From contig JAINUW010000599.1 in NCBI GenBank assembly GCA_020205615.1, positions 248,001-312,000 of the forward strand: a DNA stretch of 64,000 bases. The letters run 5' to 3'. Each line of letters begins with the position of its first letter. The stretch's first letter is position 1. The DNA comes from Panax quinquefolius. Its lineage: Eukaryota > Streptophyta > Magnoliopsida > Apiales > Araliaceae. The position numbers and the translations under genes were made by a program. Under the pieces are notes generated by a model. That model was given only the letters and a program-made list of their open reading frames with translations, did no database searches and was not told where the DNA came from. Shown one piece after another: positions 36,673 to 48,202 of the stretch.

Positions 36673-39253
36673 TGTGAGGCCCCCAAATTCGGGTATCTTC
36701 TAACCCGACATATGGTGCTACATGGTACTCATAACTATACAATCATTCCATTGAAATACAACATATTGAATGTAATTACTATCTTCTTATTAGAATCAAA
36801 GTATAATCCTTCCCAGGTTCATAAACCGATTACATCGTTCGTTGTTTATAATGTATAATACATACAAACATACTAATCTATTACACGATGGTTAAGCATC
36901 CATCTTAGCTTTGCCCTTATCTCTCTTAGCATTCTTAGAACGTTCATCCTTAACTGCGATTATATAATTCACGCAAGAAGTGAGTATAACAAGCTCAACA
37001 AGTTTTAACAAAGGAAAACCCTTCGTCTCGGCTTATTAATCAACTTCCGTTATTAACCGGACTTTATCATCCTTAGCAAAATACCAACGTTATTTCCCGA
37101 CTAGGGTTCATTAATAACACGTTGTGATCTTTGTTCATACATTATTAACATGCATTCAATTCCTAAGTTCAATACCATATACATTAGTATATGTAGTATA
37201 GGAATAGTTGTAATACACTTATGAAGTGCATAAACTTTACTTTTCTAGATCTCTGAACAATTGCAGTTCAAACCTAAGTCATTCAACAAATACCCTGCAC
37301 CCGTGCCGCGGCGTGAACTTTCTATTCAAGACTGGCGCCATGACGCCGCTTAGCACTACCTGCTGCCATGCTTGGTCTACAATGCATGGTTGAGACTTCC
37401 TTCTATTAGTTAGTGGTATTGTACGCCACTTTCTATTAACCCATTACACTATGCCGGTACATGGCTTACAAGATTTAACGATTGTCTGGTCAGCCATACG
37501 CGCTGCACCTCAATCTGTATAATTTTCACAGATAAAATTTTTGGTGAGTTTCCCGGATTCATAACTTCTTTGTTATAAGTCCGATTTGGTCCGTTCAAAA
37601 GCCTACACGTCATAAATGACATAATCTACGCGTTCATATAAGAATTTGACACTTTCAAAACCGTTAACTCTAAATTCACTATTGAGTTCATTTTCTAAGC
37701 GTTCGTAAACATTAATGAGCGTTCAATGCTCATTTTCTTCGTTTTAAGTCGGAATCTGATGATTTTTGAGTCCACGACTCTTAAATATCCTATATCACGT
37801 GTTGACATTGAAAAATAACGTTTTCAAGTCTCACGGAAACTTTCGACCACCAATCCGGAATTTCTATATTTTCGACGTTTAACGTCTATTTCCGTGAAAT
37901 TCGCCATAACTTCGTTACTAATGTTCTCTAAGCCAAATCACATGGAATACTCCATGGATTTCATATCTACATCCTAACAAAGCTAGATGCACATATTAAC
38001 GTATTGATGGAGTTCAATTGTTTATCAACAATCAATCTCAACAATCAATAATTTCATGATTTTAAGCTATAACAACCCTTATGATTTTTATGATCTCATG
38101 ACTTATAGAGATTGAATCTATGGTAAGTCATCCTTATTCCACCATACTAGACATACACCACCCATTTATGATTCTCCATGATAAAAGAAAACCAAAAGAG
38201 ATGGAATTAGAATTAAGGAGTATTACCTTAACGATCTTTATGATCTTGATAAACTTCTAAAGAAAAAGCTTCAAGGTAGAAGAATGGTTTAAGTCTAGCA
38301 CTTTTTCTATCTCAAATATGTTGGTTGAGTCTTGGAAAAACATCAAATGGCCAACATAGGCTTCCTATTTATAGGAAAACAAGAGGAAGGGCTTTTTGGT
38401 CAAATGTCCCACCTCCTTACTATTCAACACTTTGTCACCAAGTAAAATACTTGGTGACCAAGTGATTATCTTGCCTTGCACACCAAGTGGCTGGCCCACC
38501 TTGCCCATGGGTCATCCCCATGGGTTGCCCCATGGGTTTTACCCATTCGGTGACCCACCGGTTCGATCCACGGTTTGGTTTTCTTGCATTGGGCTTAACA
38601 CAATAATCCCTTGGGCTTGCTCATTCAATTGATTGGACTAAACATAATCCAACCCAAATGAATTAACATTAAGTCTTAACTTAATTCCATAATACAAATT
38701 GTATTTTATATGTACAATTCACGTATTCTCTCTGTATAATACTAGTACGATAATCGTATTGTACCCCGTATTAACTCATCGTATTATACATAGATACTAA
38801 ATAGTATCATAATTGTATAACACCCGCTTTAACCATAACGCAATTCCTTCTACGCATTTCGCTTCCTTCTCAAAAATCATTCTACTCAACCCTTAGGTTT
38901 TAAGTCCACAGGTGAAAACTTCATTTGCCATAAATGAAATATTATTAGATATTTCATCTTATCTCGATATCCTATCATTACGCGTTTCTCGGAATTTCAA
39001 AATAATTTCTCGAGCATAAACTAATGAATAGTGTTTTTACGGGAATTTCTCGAGAAAATATTTATTTTCATCTTGGAAATTCTAAACAATTAATTCTAGC
39101 ACGTAGCCAGATTACTAACCACATAAACACATTCTAGGTTATAGAACGACCTTCACATAGCTTACTCACAAAATAAATCAATTAAATTCATTTAATTCAC
39201 ATAATCAAATAAAAATTTAATTGTCATAAAAATCCGATTTTCTAAGCTTTACA
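36673..39253 (-). repeat. E3 3' LTR (2.58 kb, internally deleted)
   Basis: In plus direction TGTGAGGCCCCC to TCTAAGCTTTACA. Compared with the other LTR it lacks about 750 bp, the join being near 37017 (right LTR about 50798-51561). A TATA box lies at 38364-38375. The tract 37293-37517 differs strongly from its partner. Confidence 0.85.
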
Positions 39254-39280
39254 TTCTCTCCCTTATAAGGATTTCATCCC
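39254..39280 (-). other. E3 polypurine tract
   Basis: In element sense AAGGGAGAGAA lies immediately before the 3' LTR start TGTAAAGC. Confidence 0.75.
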
Positions 39281-39299
39281 AAGAATCTAGCTTATAATT

Positions 39300-40564
39300 A
39301 CATGAACAAATGAGGAAAATCTTCCTTCATTTTACTTTCGAGTTCCACGTTGCTTCTCAAAGATTGTGGTTTCTCCATAACTTACTTTATGAAGGTATTA
39401 CCTTATTTCTTAATACTTGTTCCTTCCTATCAATAATTTGAATTGGAAGTTCCTCATAAGATAAATCTTTCTCTATCTGGATAGATTTATACTCTATTAC
39501 GTGTTTATAGTCCGGTTTATAAGGACGCAACACAGACACATGAAACACATTATGAATGTGTTCCATTTCTGGAGGTAAGGCTAATTCATAAGCCACCTCT
39601 TCTATCCTTTTTAAAATCTCAAAAGCTCCTACAAACCTTGGACTTAACTTTCCTTTCATTCTAAAACGTATCTTCCCCTTCCAAGGCGATACTTTCAGAA
39701 AAATAAAAGATCCTACATCGAATTCTCTCTTTTCTCTGTGAGGATCTGCATACTTCTTCTGCCTATCTTGGGCCACAACTAATCGAGCACGTATTATCTT
39801 CACCATGTCTGCCGTTTGCTATACCATCTCAGGTCCCAACATCCGACGTTCACCCACCTCATCCCAACACAATGGAGTTCGGCACTTTCTTCCATACAAC
39901 ACTTCGTAAGGCGGCATGCCTATACTAGCGTGAAAACTATTGTTATACGAAAATTCCACCAACGGTAGATATTCGTCCCAACTCCCTTTGAAATCCATAA
40001 CGCAAGATCTTAACATATCTTCTAGTGTTTGAATTGTCCGTTCACTCTGACCATCCGTCTGAGGATGATACGCCGTACTCAATCTTAAATGCGTTCCCAT
40101 TTATTCTTGCAAACTCCTTCAGAAGTTCGATGTGAATCGTGGATCACGATCTGACATAATCGAAACAGGTACTCCATGTCTGGAAATAATTTCCTTGACA
40201 TACAGCTTAGCTAATTGGTCTAGGTTATACCTAACTCCTATTGGTAGAAAATGAGCCGATTTCTTCAATCGATCCACTATCACCCAAATAGCATCGTATC
40301 CTTTTCTTGTTGTTGTAAGTCCCACCATAAAGTCCATTGTGATCTGCTCCGATTTCCACTCTAGAATTTCTAACAGTTGCAACAACCTGCTAGGTCGTTG
40401 GTGTTCAGCCTTAACTTTTTGACAAGTTAAGCACCTACTAACGTATTCTACTATCTCCCTTTTCATGATCTGCCACCAAAAGTTCTAACAAAGGTCTTGA
40501 TATATCTTCATACTACCGGGATGTATCGAGTACCTCGAACTATGAGCCTCCATCATTATTTCCT
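39300..40564 (-). pseudogene. E3 integrase with chromodomain remnant
   Basis: After the TG...TA insertion the minus strand resumes with EAHSSRYSIHPGS and a stop. Frame 40466-40119 then has CLTCQKVKAEHQ, ITMDFMVGL (first Asp) and SDRDPRFTS (second Asp). Frame 40100-39819 has YHPQTDGQSERTIQ (catalytic Glu) and LPLVEFSYNNS. Frame 39806-39387 has WKGKIRFRMKGKLSPRF, HNVFHVSVLRPY and the chromodomain entry YEELPIQIIDRKEQVLRN. A stop and frame change follow; WRNH-like and WELE-like pieces lie to about 39310. The DDE residues are present but the frame is broken. Confidence 0.8.
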
Positions 40565-40568
40565 TAAT

Positions 40569-40589
40569 AAGTAGGTTTTATACCTACTT
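40569..40589 (-). other. 3'-terminal hairpin of TG...TA copy 2
   Basis: AAGTAGGT - ATAAA - ACCTACTT in element sense, eight base pairs with the same loop as in copy 1, four bases before the element end. Confidence 0.7.
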
Positions 40590-41109
40590 CTCCAGTATCT
40601 ATTACTTGAATTATTTGCTTAAACTCGTGTTTATTAGTTACTTTTCATGAATTTTATGTTCATGTTGTAGGTTATACGTTTGGAAGCGGTGTGAGCGACT
40701 ATTGGCAAAGAATCGGTAGGAAAATGCAAAGAAAAGCAATCCGGATATCGTTTGTGCTTTCATGTTCATTTTATGTTCTTGGCTTAAAACTTGGACTATA
40801 TTGTAGAGCGTCTTCTTAGCTTTCCGGAATATCTTGAATCATTCCAATCGGAGTTCGGATGAAAGAGTTATGACATTTCTACCAACGGACATCGTTGAAC
40901 TTCATTATTTTGGGTGGCCATTTGCATATCAGTCACTTCCAATCCAATTTCTACCTTCATCTGTTCGTTATTTCTCAAAACTCAAAGAATGAAAGTTGTA
41001 GATCTCCTCGATATCTTCGATTTGATAGGTGTCAGGCCCCGTAATTCCTCCCGAATCAAAAGTTATGGCCGTTTTACCAGAAGACGCTGCAGCAGAAAAA
41101 TAATTGGCA

Positions 41110-41260
41110 GATTGGGGGCAAGCCGGAGCTTGCTCTTTTGTGCCTTAGGATCCAGCTGGGGCTGGGGGTCTGGGCGGAATAGCAGGCCACTAGCAAGCCG
41201 GGGCTTGCTATTTACAAGGCAAATAGCAAGCCAAGGCTTGCCTATGCGCAGAAAGAGTAG
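41110..41260. repeat. Cluster of CAAGCC/GGCTTG palindromes in TG...TA copy 2
   Basis: Perfect palindrome AGCAAGCCGGGGCTTGCT (41190-41210) and two close variants (CAAGCCGGAGCTTG near 41120 and AGCAAGCCAAGGCTTGCC near 41230). The stretch is clearly more GC-rich than its surroundings. Confidence 0.75.
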
Positions 41261-42341
41261 ATTTTGTCCGAATTTGAGTCCGAAAAGGATTGGTTCGAGT
41301 TGTTTGATTCAAGGACTCCCAAGAGGACTTAAAGACATATAAAGAGACATATAAAAGGAGGAGATTTAGAAGGATTGGAAAAAAAAATTGGAAGAATTCC
41401 ATAAGATTAGATTAGAGTAAATTAGATCAAAACCCTAGTTATTATGAGTTTTGGAGATTGAAGCAACTTGGAGACCATTGAAGATTCAAAGTAGGAGCAA
41501 GGAGAGAGAATCAAATCTACAGACAATAGATTATATCTTCTCATCTTCTTCTATCTTTGTCTTTTATTGTTTATTCAATTGTGGATTCTTAGTTTTAATT
41601 CAATGAGCTAATTCTTTGTTTGAGATTACAATGGATCTTCTTATTGTGTAGTTTATTTTAATATGCTTCGTTATCAATTGTTATGTTCTATCGTGAGGAT
41701 TTTCTATTGTGATTTGGACTTAATTATTTAATTGATTGGCCATCAATTACCGTGATAATCTATATGAACTCGAGAGATGAAGTATTGATTTAGATCTAAT
41801 CATGATAGCATGTGTTCAGAATTATGTTAGTAGCTTAAACTTGATGAGTGTTAAGGTAGAGATATGCTTATTAATTGCATGTAATCGGGAGAGAACTTGT
41901 TCTTAAACCTTCTTCAATTGTAATTCACATAGAGATATAGTGGGTTAGTTGATTAAGGTGTTTAACGGATTTCTATCTTAATTGTGGATTGACGTTAATA
42001 CGGTATTAGTGCATCGAGAGGTGGTTAATACTACTTTAGTGTTCTTGATTAATAATTTGGGATAGAGAATAATTGATGAGAAGTGTGTTAACTTAAATGA
42101 AGTAATAAGTGAAGTTGTGATCTTAAATCTCCATAGTCTTAATTTAATTAGTGGAATTCAATAGTAGTTTAATTTATATAATTTGAAATTCATTCATTTA
42201 AATAAGATTGAGTTGGTTACGGGTTAGTACTTGGTGATTTTTATTAACTAATTCTCTGTGGGAACGATACTCAACTTATCACTTTATTACTTCTTGACCA
42301 CGTATACTTGCGTGCTGTGCGTAATTAGATTTTACCCAACA

Positions 42342-43419
42342 TTCCTCCTTTAATTCGGAATCCTTTGGAAACCAAATTCTTCCTTTTAAAACGAAGTAAT
42401 TCCTCCTTATCGAGGTTATACTTAGTCTTCTCTTCATCTTTTATCCTCTTCTTCATCTGCTTGCATTCCTCGTTGCTCAATTGTACTCCCCTAACCCGTT
42501 CCACTATGGTCGGTTGGGTTTCCATGGAAAATAGCATTTCCACCGCTTCCTCCGGTGACTTAACTTCTAACTCCATGCTTGCCATCACTGTTATCAACTC
42601 ATTCTGAGTAGTTAACATTGACAGTTTCTCTCTACCCTTCCTACTTAGCGCATCGATTACTACATTTTCCTTTCCCGGATAATATAAAATATCACAGTCG
42701 TAATCTTTTATTAACTCTAACCACCTTCTCTGTCTCATGTTCAACTCCTTCTGTGTGAAGATATATTTCAGACTTTTGTGGTCCGTGTATATCTTACACT
42801 TCTCACCATATAGATAATGCCTCCATATCTTCAAGGCAAAAATTACAGCTCCCAATTCCAGATCATGAGTAGGATAGACCTTCTCATAATCCTTTAATTG
42901 ACGTGACGCATATGCAATGATCTTGTCATGCTGCATAAGCACGCAACCCAGTCCTTTATGCGAAGCATCACTATATACTACAAAGTTCCCTGTATCATCT
43001 GGTAAGGACAATACAGGTGCCTCACTTAACCTCTTCTTCAACTCCTGAAAACTGTTCTCATATTTTTCAGTCCACACATACTTCACCGACTTTCTTGTCA
43101 GATTTGTCAACGGAGTAGCTATTTTAGAAAAGTTCGGAATGAACCTTTTATAGTATCCCGCTAACCCTAGAAAACTCCAAACCCCGGTTGGCGTTTTTGG
43201 TTTCTCCCACTCATTAACTGCTTCTACTTTTACTGGATCCATAGAAATGTCATCTTTATCAATAACATGTCCTAGAAACTGCACTCGTTCAAGCCAAAAT
43301 TCACACTTTGTGAATTTCGCATACAACCTTTCCGTCCTTAGTGTTTCCAACACTATCCTTAAATGTTCATTATGATCTTCTGGCGTCTTTGAATAGACTA
43401 GAATATCATCAATAAACAT
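42342..43419 (-). pseudogene. E3 RT C-terminus, RNase H and linker, between two insertions
   Basis: An open minus-strand frame of about 360 codons starts at the catalytic box [10 protein letters not shown] and runs through the RT thumb ([26 protein letters not shown]). RNase H follows ([56 protein letters not shown]), then the charged linker to integrase. It ends at the TG...TA element inserted at 42341. No stop lies within it, so it decayed little before being split. Confidence 0.85.
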
Positions 43420-46417
43420 TGTAACGCCCCCATATCTATACTCTCATGGTATCTGATATGGTGTTTACAGAAAATCAACATAATGCTTTTAAATCTATAC
43501 ACCCATGGTATCTGATTATAAGATTACATTAAATAGAGGGACTAGCAGATATAATTCCCATAGATCCAAAATTCACGGTCTCCCATACTTGATTTATCAA
43601 TTCTTAAGAGAACTTTTACTGTGTTTGGATACCCTCACTTGGATATATGAACTGTATCTGTGACTAGAGTCTAGCTATCCAAAATTCAGAGTATCAGCAA
43701 TAACATGAACAGTCCATATTATTAATACCCTCACCCAGATGTATAGTCTAAGCCAAACGAATTGATACTATCGTATCGATAGTAACTATCTATCCGAAAT
43801 CCAGAGTATCAATAACAACATGAACAGTCCATGCTATTAATACCCTCACTCAGATAAATAGTTCCCAAGGATCTCAACTATATTTGAAGAAGTCTAATTT
43901 TACATCTATGTATATATCATAATATTAAGATTCGATTACATGATTCTCATAATGAGTTCTTATTACAAGGTATTCAAACAGACAAGAATATAATCTAATC
44001 AATGTAGGGACGCTTCCCTTTATCTACTCCAGAAGTTCCAGGATTACCATCTAAAACTGCAAAGAGAACAATTTGCAAGGGTGAGCTACGACATGCTCAG
44101 CAAGTTTTGTATTTATAACAATATAGGACTTGAAGAAATATAATAGTTCAAATTTCGACTAATAGTTATACCATTTTTGGATTTCTAATTTCAACCATTT
44201 CTGGAATTTTCTTTATTTCTGTCAGTCACACAGACTTAGAAATTTTGTTCAGATATGAGATAGGGGATTAACCTATCCAACATCTTAGGAGTATGCATAT
44301 CTTCCTACCAGTGCTCAAAATACATTAAATGTCAATATATGAATTGACTAACTTTCAATCCCTTACGAGATACCCAACTTCAGTATAAGATGTCTTACCA
44401 AAACAATTTGGTTTGACTCAACAATTTATGCTCAATAAACATTATCATATGAATAAACAATTCATTTCTTAGTTATGCTGGAGCTATAACAATAACTTTA
44501 CAATAAGAAGGCAATTCAATTGTAGGTGTAGTATATTATATCAACAGCATATCAAGATAAAAATCTTGTTCAATGAATAAACAGGGTTTAAGAAATTTCC
44601 TTTATAAAAGATTTAAGGATAGAGAACTTGCCTGAGCGTAGATCAGTCAAGTTCTGCTATTCAATCGTTAATAAATACCTACGAAGTTCATATATATATA
44701 AATCTAACACGTTAGTATTGATAACAATACTCAATTATAACATTTATATAATATCGGGTTAGATTAATAGGGTTTTGTGTTTAATACCTTTGATAAATGG
44801 TCTAAAATTTATTTATAAAATTTAATTATCCTTTATAATACTTTTTTTTAGAAATTTTAAAGTATTTAAAACATTTATTTTGATTTTTAAATCATTTATT
44901 TCTATTTATAAGTAATTAATATTTACTTAAAATTTTATAAAAACATTGATTATTATTTTTAAATAATTTATATTCATTTATTATAATTTTATATTATTAA
45001 TAATATTTTTCCATAATTATTTAGTATTTATAAATAATTATTCTAATTTCTTTATTAATAAGTTTATTATTAATAATATCAAAATAATATAAAATAATTA
45101 TTAAATTTATGTAAAAATATCGTAATTTATTTATAATAATTTAATATAATTTTTAAAACTATTTTTATATTTATTTATTAATTATTTCTAATTTTTATAA
45201 TTTATTTTTAGAACAATAATTTACATTCTGTCGCTAAAGCCCTTGATGTGATGAAAAGTGTCCTTTGTAGGTGTTCTTGAGTTTTTAGGCAAATGTTTGA
45301 GTTAATGGCGGTTGGTAGGTATTTGGTTTGACCATTAATTTTAAGGCTACTGTTAATGAGTTTTAGTTTGTTCAAGAGTTGATGTTGTAGTACTCATACA
45401 GTAGTATAACATGAAACAAATTTTAGGCTTTAACCTACATATAACAAGAAGTTATAGAGGCTCAAAGTCACTGTCAGAGTTGTTCTTGAGTTTCTGGGTA
45501 ACCCAGAACAAAAGTCATGGCCGGTCAACGATTTTGTGGCTTAAATATCTTAGATTCTGTATATTTGATGTGTGTAATGTTTGTTGTAACATGTAGTATA
45601 TATGTCTGGGTACATTTATATAACATTAACATGAACAAAGCATAAATCTAAGGTCTCTATTTATGCTGGTCAAAGTACATCCAAACACTGTTCTTCGTGT
45701 TCTTCAGTTTTCTGGAAAACACAGAAAACTTGGTCAAGCTCGGTCAACGACTTTTGACCATTAATTCCAGTAAACCTATACGTTGTTTGTTCAATTAAAG
45801 ATCATAGATATGTAGTACATATAACAGAGTATTGATCTATAACAAAATCTTACAAAAATAACAAACAGAAGATGATTAAACAGATTGGTCAAAGTAGCCG
45901 GTTCAAATGTTTTTGAGCTTTCTAGGTAACCCAGAAAACTACAATCCGTGAACGGTCAACCCACTTTGACTGCCTATAACTTGAAATTTATGGTTCAAAT
46001 GAACCTGTTTTCTTTTCCAGATTAAAGACCTACTAACAGGCTACAAATACCAAACAATTAACGGACCAAACATAAACACATATGAATCTATAGGCTCTGA
46101 CATTCAACTGCCAGACTTAGTTTTTCAAAATTTCCAAATTTCTTAAAACACTTAATTAAGGAATCTAGATGTTATGAAAACATGTTCTACCAATCTAACA
46201 TACTTTCTAACATACTAATACATAATTCTAAACATCTAAACAACAAATCTAACATAGGATCAAAGAGCTAATTATGAACTAGGGTTTATACCTTTTCTTG
46301 AACAATTTTTGATTCTAGCTTCTGATGTTGTTGCTGCTATCACCCAGGCTTGATTTGGTAGGTTTATAAGTGTATCTAAGCTTAGAAATTTCGTGAGTTT
46401 GCTTAGCCCTAAGGTTC

Positions 46418-46427
46418 CTATTTATAG
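46418..46427 (-). promoter_or_regulatory. TATA box of solo LTR 2
   Basis: CTATAAATAG in LTR sense, about 0.66 kb from the LTR start. Confidence 0.6.
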
Positions 46428-46624
46428 AATTCTTCAACTTGGCTTTTTGTTCATTTTTGAGCAACTTGCCTCTACAAAGATCAGATCTGATGACTATGGT
46501 GATGCTTGGGAGTTACAAGCATGTCATGTGCTACCTTGGAACTTGCAATGGTGACTCCTAACCTCCTTGTGAGCTAGTTAGGTTTGTTTAGTAGCTTAAT
46601 TTGGCTTTAATCTTCACTAATCTT

Positions 46625-46812
46625 GATTAGGGTTTTGTTTCTAATGATTAGGAATGTTAAGTAATGTTAATTAGTACCTAATTGAAGTTTACTAACCATG
46701 ATTAGGTGTTAAGATAATCTAATTAGGGTTTAATTAGCTAATTAGGGTTTAATTTACAAATTAGGGTTAGGGTTTTGCTAATTAAGGTTAGGGTTTGTTT
46801 ATCTAGGGTTTT
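46625..46812 (-). promoter_or_regulatory. Telobox-like AAACCCTA cluster in U3 of solo LTR 2
   Basis: In LTR sense AAACCCTA occurs at least five times between 46812 and 46625, including AAACCCTAGA, AAACCCTAACC and AAAACCCTAACCCTAA, upstream of the TATA box. Teloboxes are known promoter elements in plants; their role here is inferred. Confidence 0.6.
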
Positions 46813-47091
46813 TAACCTAATTTCTCACTAATCCTAACAAGCACGACAAAGCGTTTTGTCAATGAAAGCACGACAAAGCAACTTGTCAAAATAATTTTAC
46901 CGAAAAGTCTGAATATAGAAAAAAAATTTAAGCACGAGGTGTCAAGCACGACGTTTTTGGACAAAAAATTATTTTGCCAAATTTGTAAAACCAAGTATAT
47001 ATTAACACATAACACATTCAGAACGGAGAAATTTTATTTATATAATGGGATTTTATACATACGAGTCTTATTAGGATTTTGGGTTTTTACA

Positions 47092-48202
47092 AACACTACG
47101 ACGAACTTGTCCAAATACTGTTTGAACATTCTGTTCATCATATCCATAAGTGCGGCTGGCGCATTAGTCAACCCAAACGACATCACCAGAAACTCGTAAG
47201 GACCATAATGAGTTTTGAACGCCGTCTTAGGTGCATCCTCCTTTCTCACCTTTAACTGATGATACCCCGTGCGCAAATCTATCTTAGAAAAATACTTTGC
47301 TTTTTTCAACAAATTGAATAGATCATCGATCCTGGGCAACGGGTATTTATTCTTAATCGTTAACTTGTTCAACTCACGATAGTCGATACAAAGTCTTAAC
47401 GACCCATCCTTTTTCTTTACAAACAATACCGGTGCTCCCCAAGGAGACACACTCGGTTGAATGTACTTTCTGTCTAATAGTTCTTGTAATTGAACCATTA
47501 ACTCCTTCATCTCAACTGGCGTCATCCGATATGGTGCCCTTGAAACTGGTGTCATACCCGGTAACAGATCAATTACAAACTCAACCTCCCTGTCCGGTGG
47601 AGTACCCGGTAACTCTTCGGGAAATACATCCGCGAACTCTTGCACTACAGGTATTTGGTCCAAGGATGTTCCCACTATTTGGGTATCCACAACATGGCAC
47701 AGATAACCTACACAACCTTTCTTCAAAATCTTCCTAGCTTGTGTCATCGATAAACAACAAGAGCGTCTCGGTGATTTATTACCGAAGAACACTACCTTGG
47801 TTTTCTTAGAAAGCCGAAGGTTTACAATTTTCCTATGACAATCTATTATCGCCTTATGATTAACCAACCAATCCATACCAAGAATTACATCGAATTCTTT
47901 TAACCGTATCGGTACCAAATCTACTGATAACTTATTCCTCTAATATTAACACAACAATCCTTATGAATATGTTCAATGGGGATTATTTCTTCGTTTTCCA
48001 CCTTAACGTCTAAAGGTATTGGTAACTTTTCAGGGATTAAACCTAATTGCTTAACAAATTCACATGCTATAAAAGAACAAGTAGCACCCGAGTCAAATAG
48101 CACATAAGCATTTATCTCATTGACCGGAATGATACCTGCTACCACATCCGTTGATGCAACCACATCTTGGACAGTCATATTAAACGTACGGGCGAGGGTC
48201 AA
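47092..48202 (-). pseudogene. E3 protease and N-terminal reverse transcriptase, cut by solo LTR 2
   Basis: The frame 48202-47921 has the protease centre [13 protein letters not shown] and ends at a stop. Frame 47918-47092 continues with [11 protein letters not shown], then [46 protein letters not shown] and [19 protein letters not shown] is broken off exactly after FVVVF, just before the catalytic F-I-D-D box, which is found across the insertion at 43419. Confidence 0.85.

Larger units (their letters stand above)
40565..42341 (-). mobile_element. TG...TA-ended non-coding element, copy 2 (1777 bp, TSD TTCCT)
   Basis: On the minus strand it starts TGTTGGGTAAAATC (42341) and ends ACTTATTA (40565). 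TTCCT at 40560-40564 and 42342-42346 is a perfect duplication, and the integrase-linker frame is split by it. The first third aligns with copy 1 at 12607 onward (CGTGGTCAA, TATCGTTCCCACAGAG). The last third does not align except at the terminal hairpin. Two GCCATAACTTTT-like and GTCATAACT-like blocks lie at about 41058-41080 and 40865-40885. No coding frame is credible. Confidence 0.75.
43420..47091 (-). mobile_element. Solo LTR 2 (3.67 kb) inside RT of E3
   Basis: In plus direction TGTAACGCCCCC to GGGTTTTTACA; in sense TGTAAAAACCC...GGGGGCGTTACA. Flanks AACAT (43415-43419) and AACAC (47092-47096) form a duplication with one mismatch. The RT frame is interrupted between FVVVF and FIDD and continues on the other side. 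No primer site or coding region lies inside. TATA box at 46418-46427; telobox-like repeats upstream of it; GAGC/GCTC hairpin at 44081-44104. Confidence 0.85.

Noticed and set aside
41110..41260. Repeated palindromes as a CRISPR-like array
   Set aside because: Irregular spacing, plant context and location inside a transposon; no array structure.
40914..41342. 142-codon plus-strand frame in TG...TA copy 2
   Set aside because: It runs over the palindrome cluster, is Arg/Ser/Gly-rich by composition and has no counterpart in copy 1.
46680..46812. Interstitial telomere remnant
   Set aside because: Units are dispersed and mostly single, and the stretch is bounded by one LTR, so a U3 telobox cluster explains it better.
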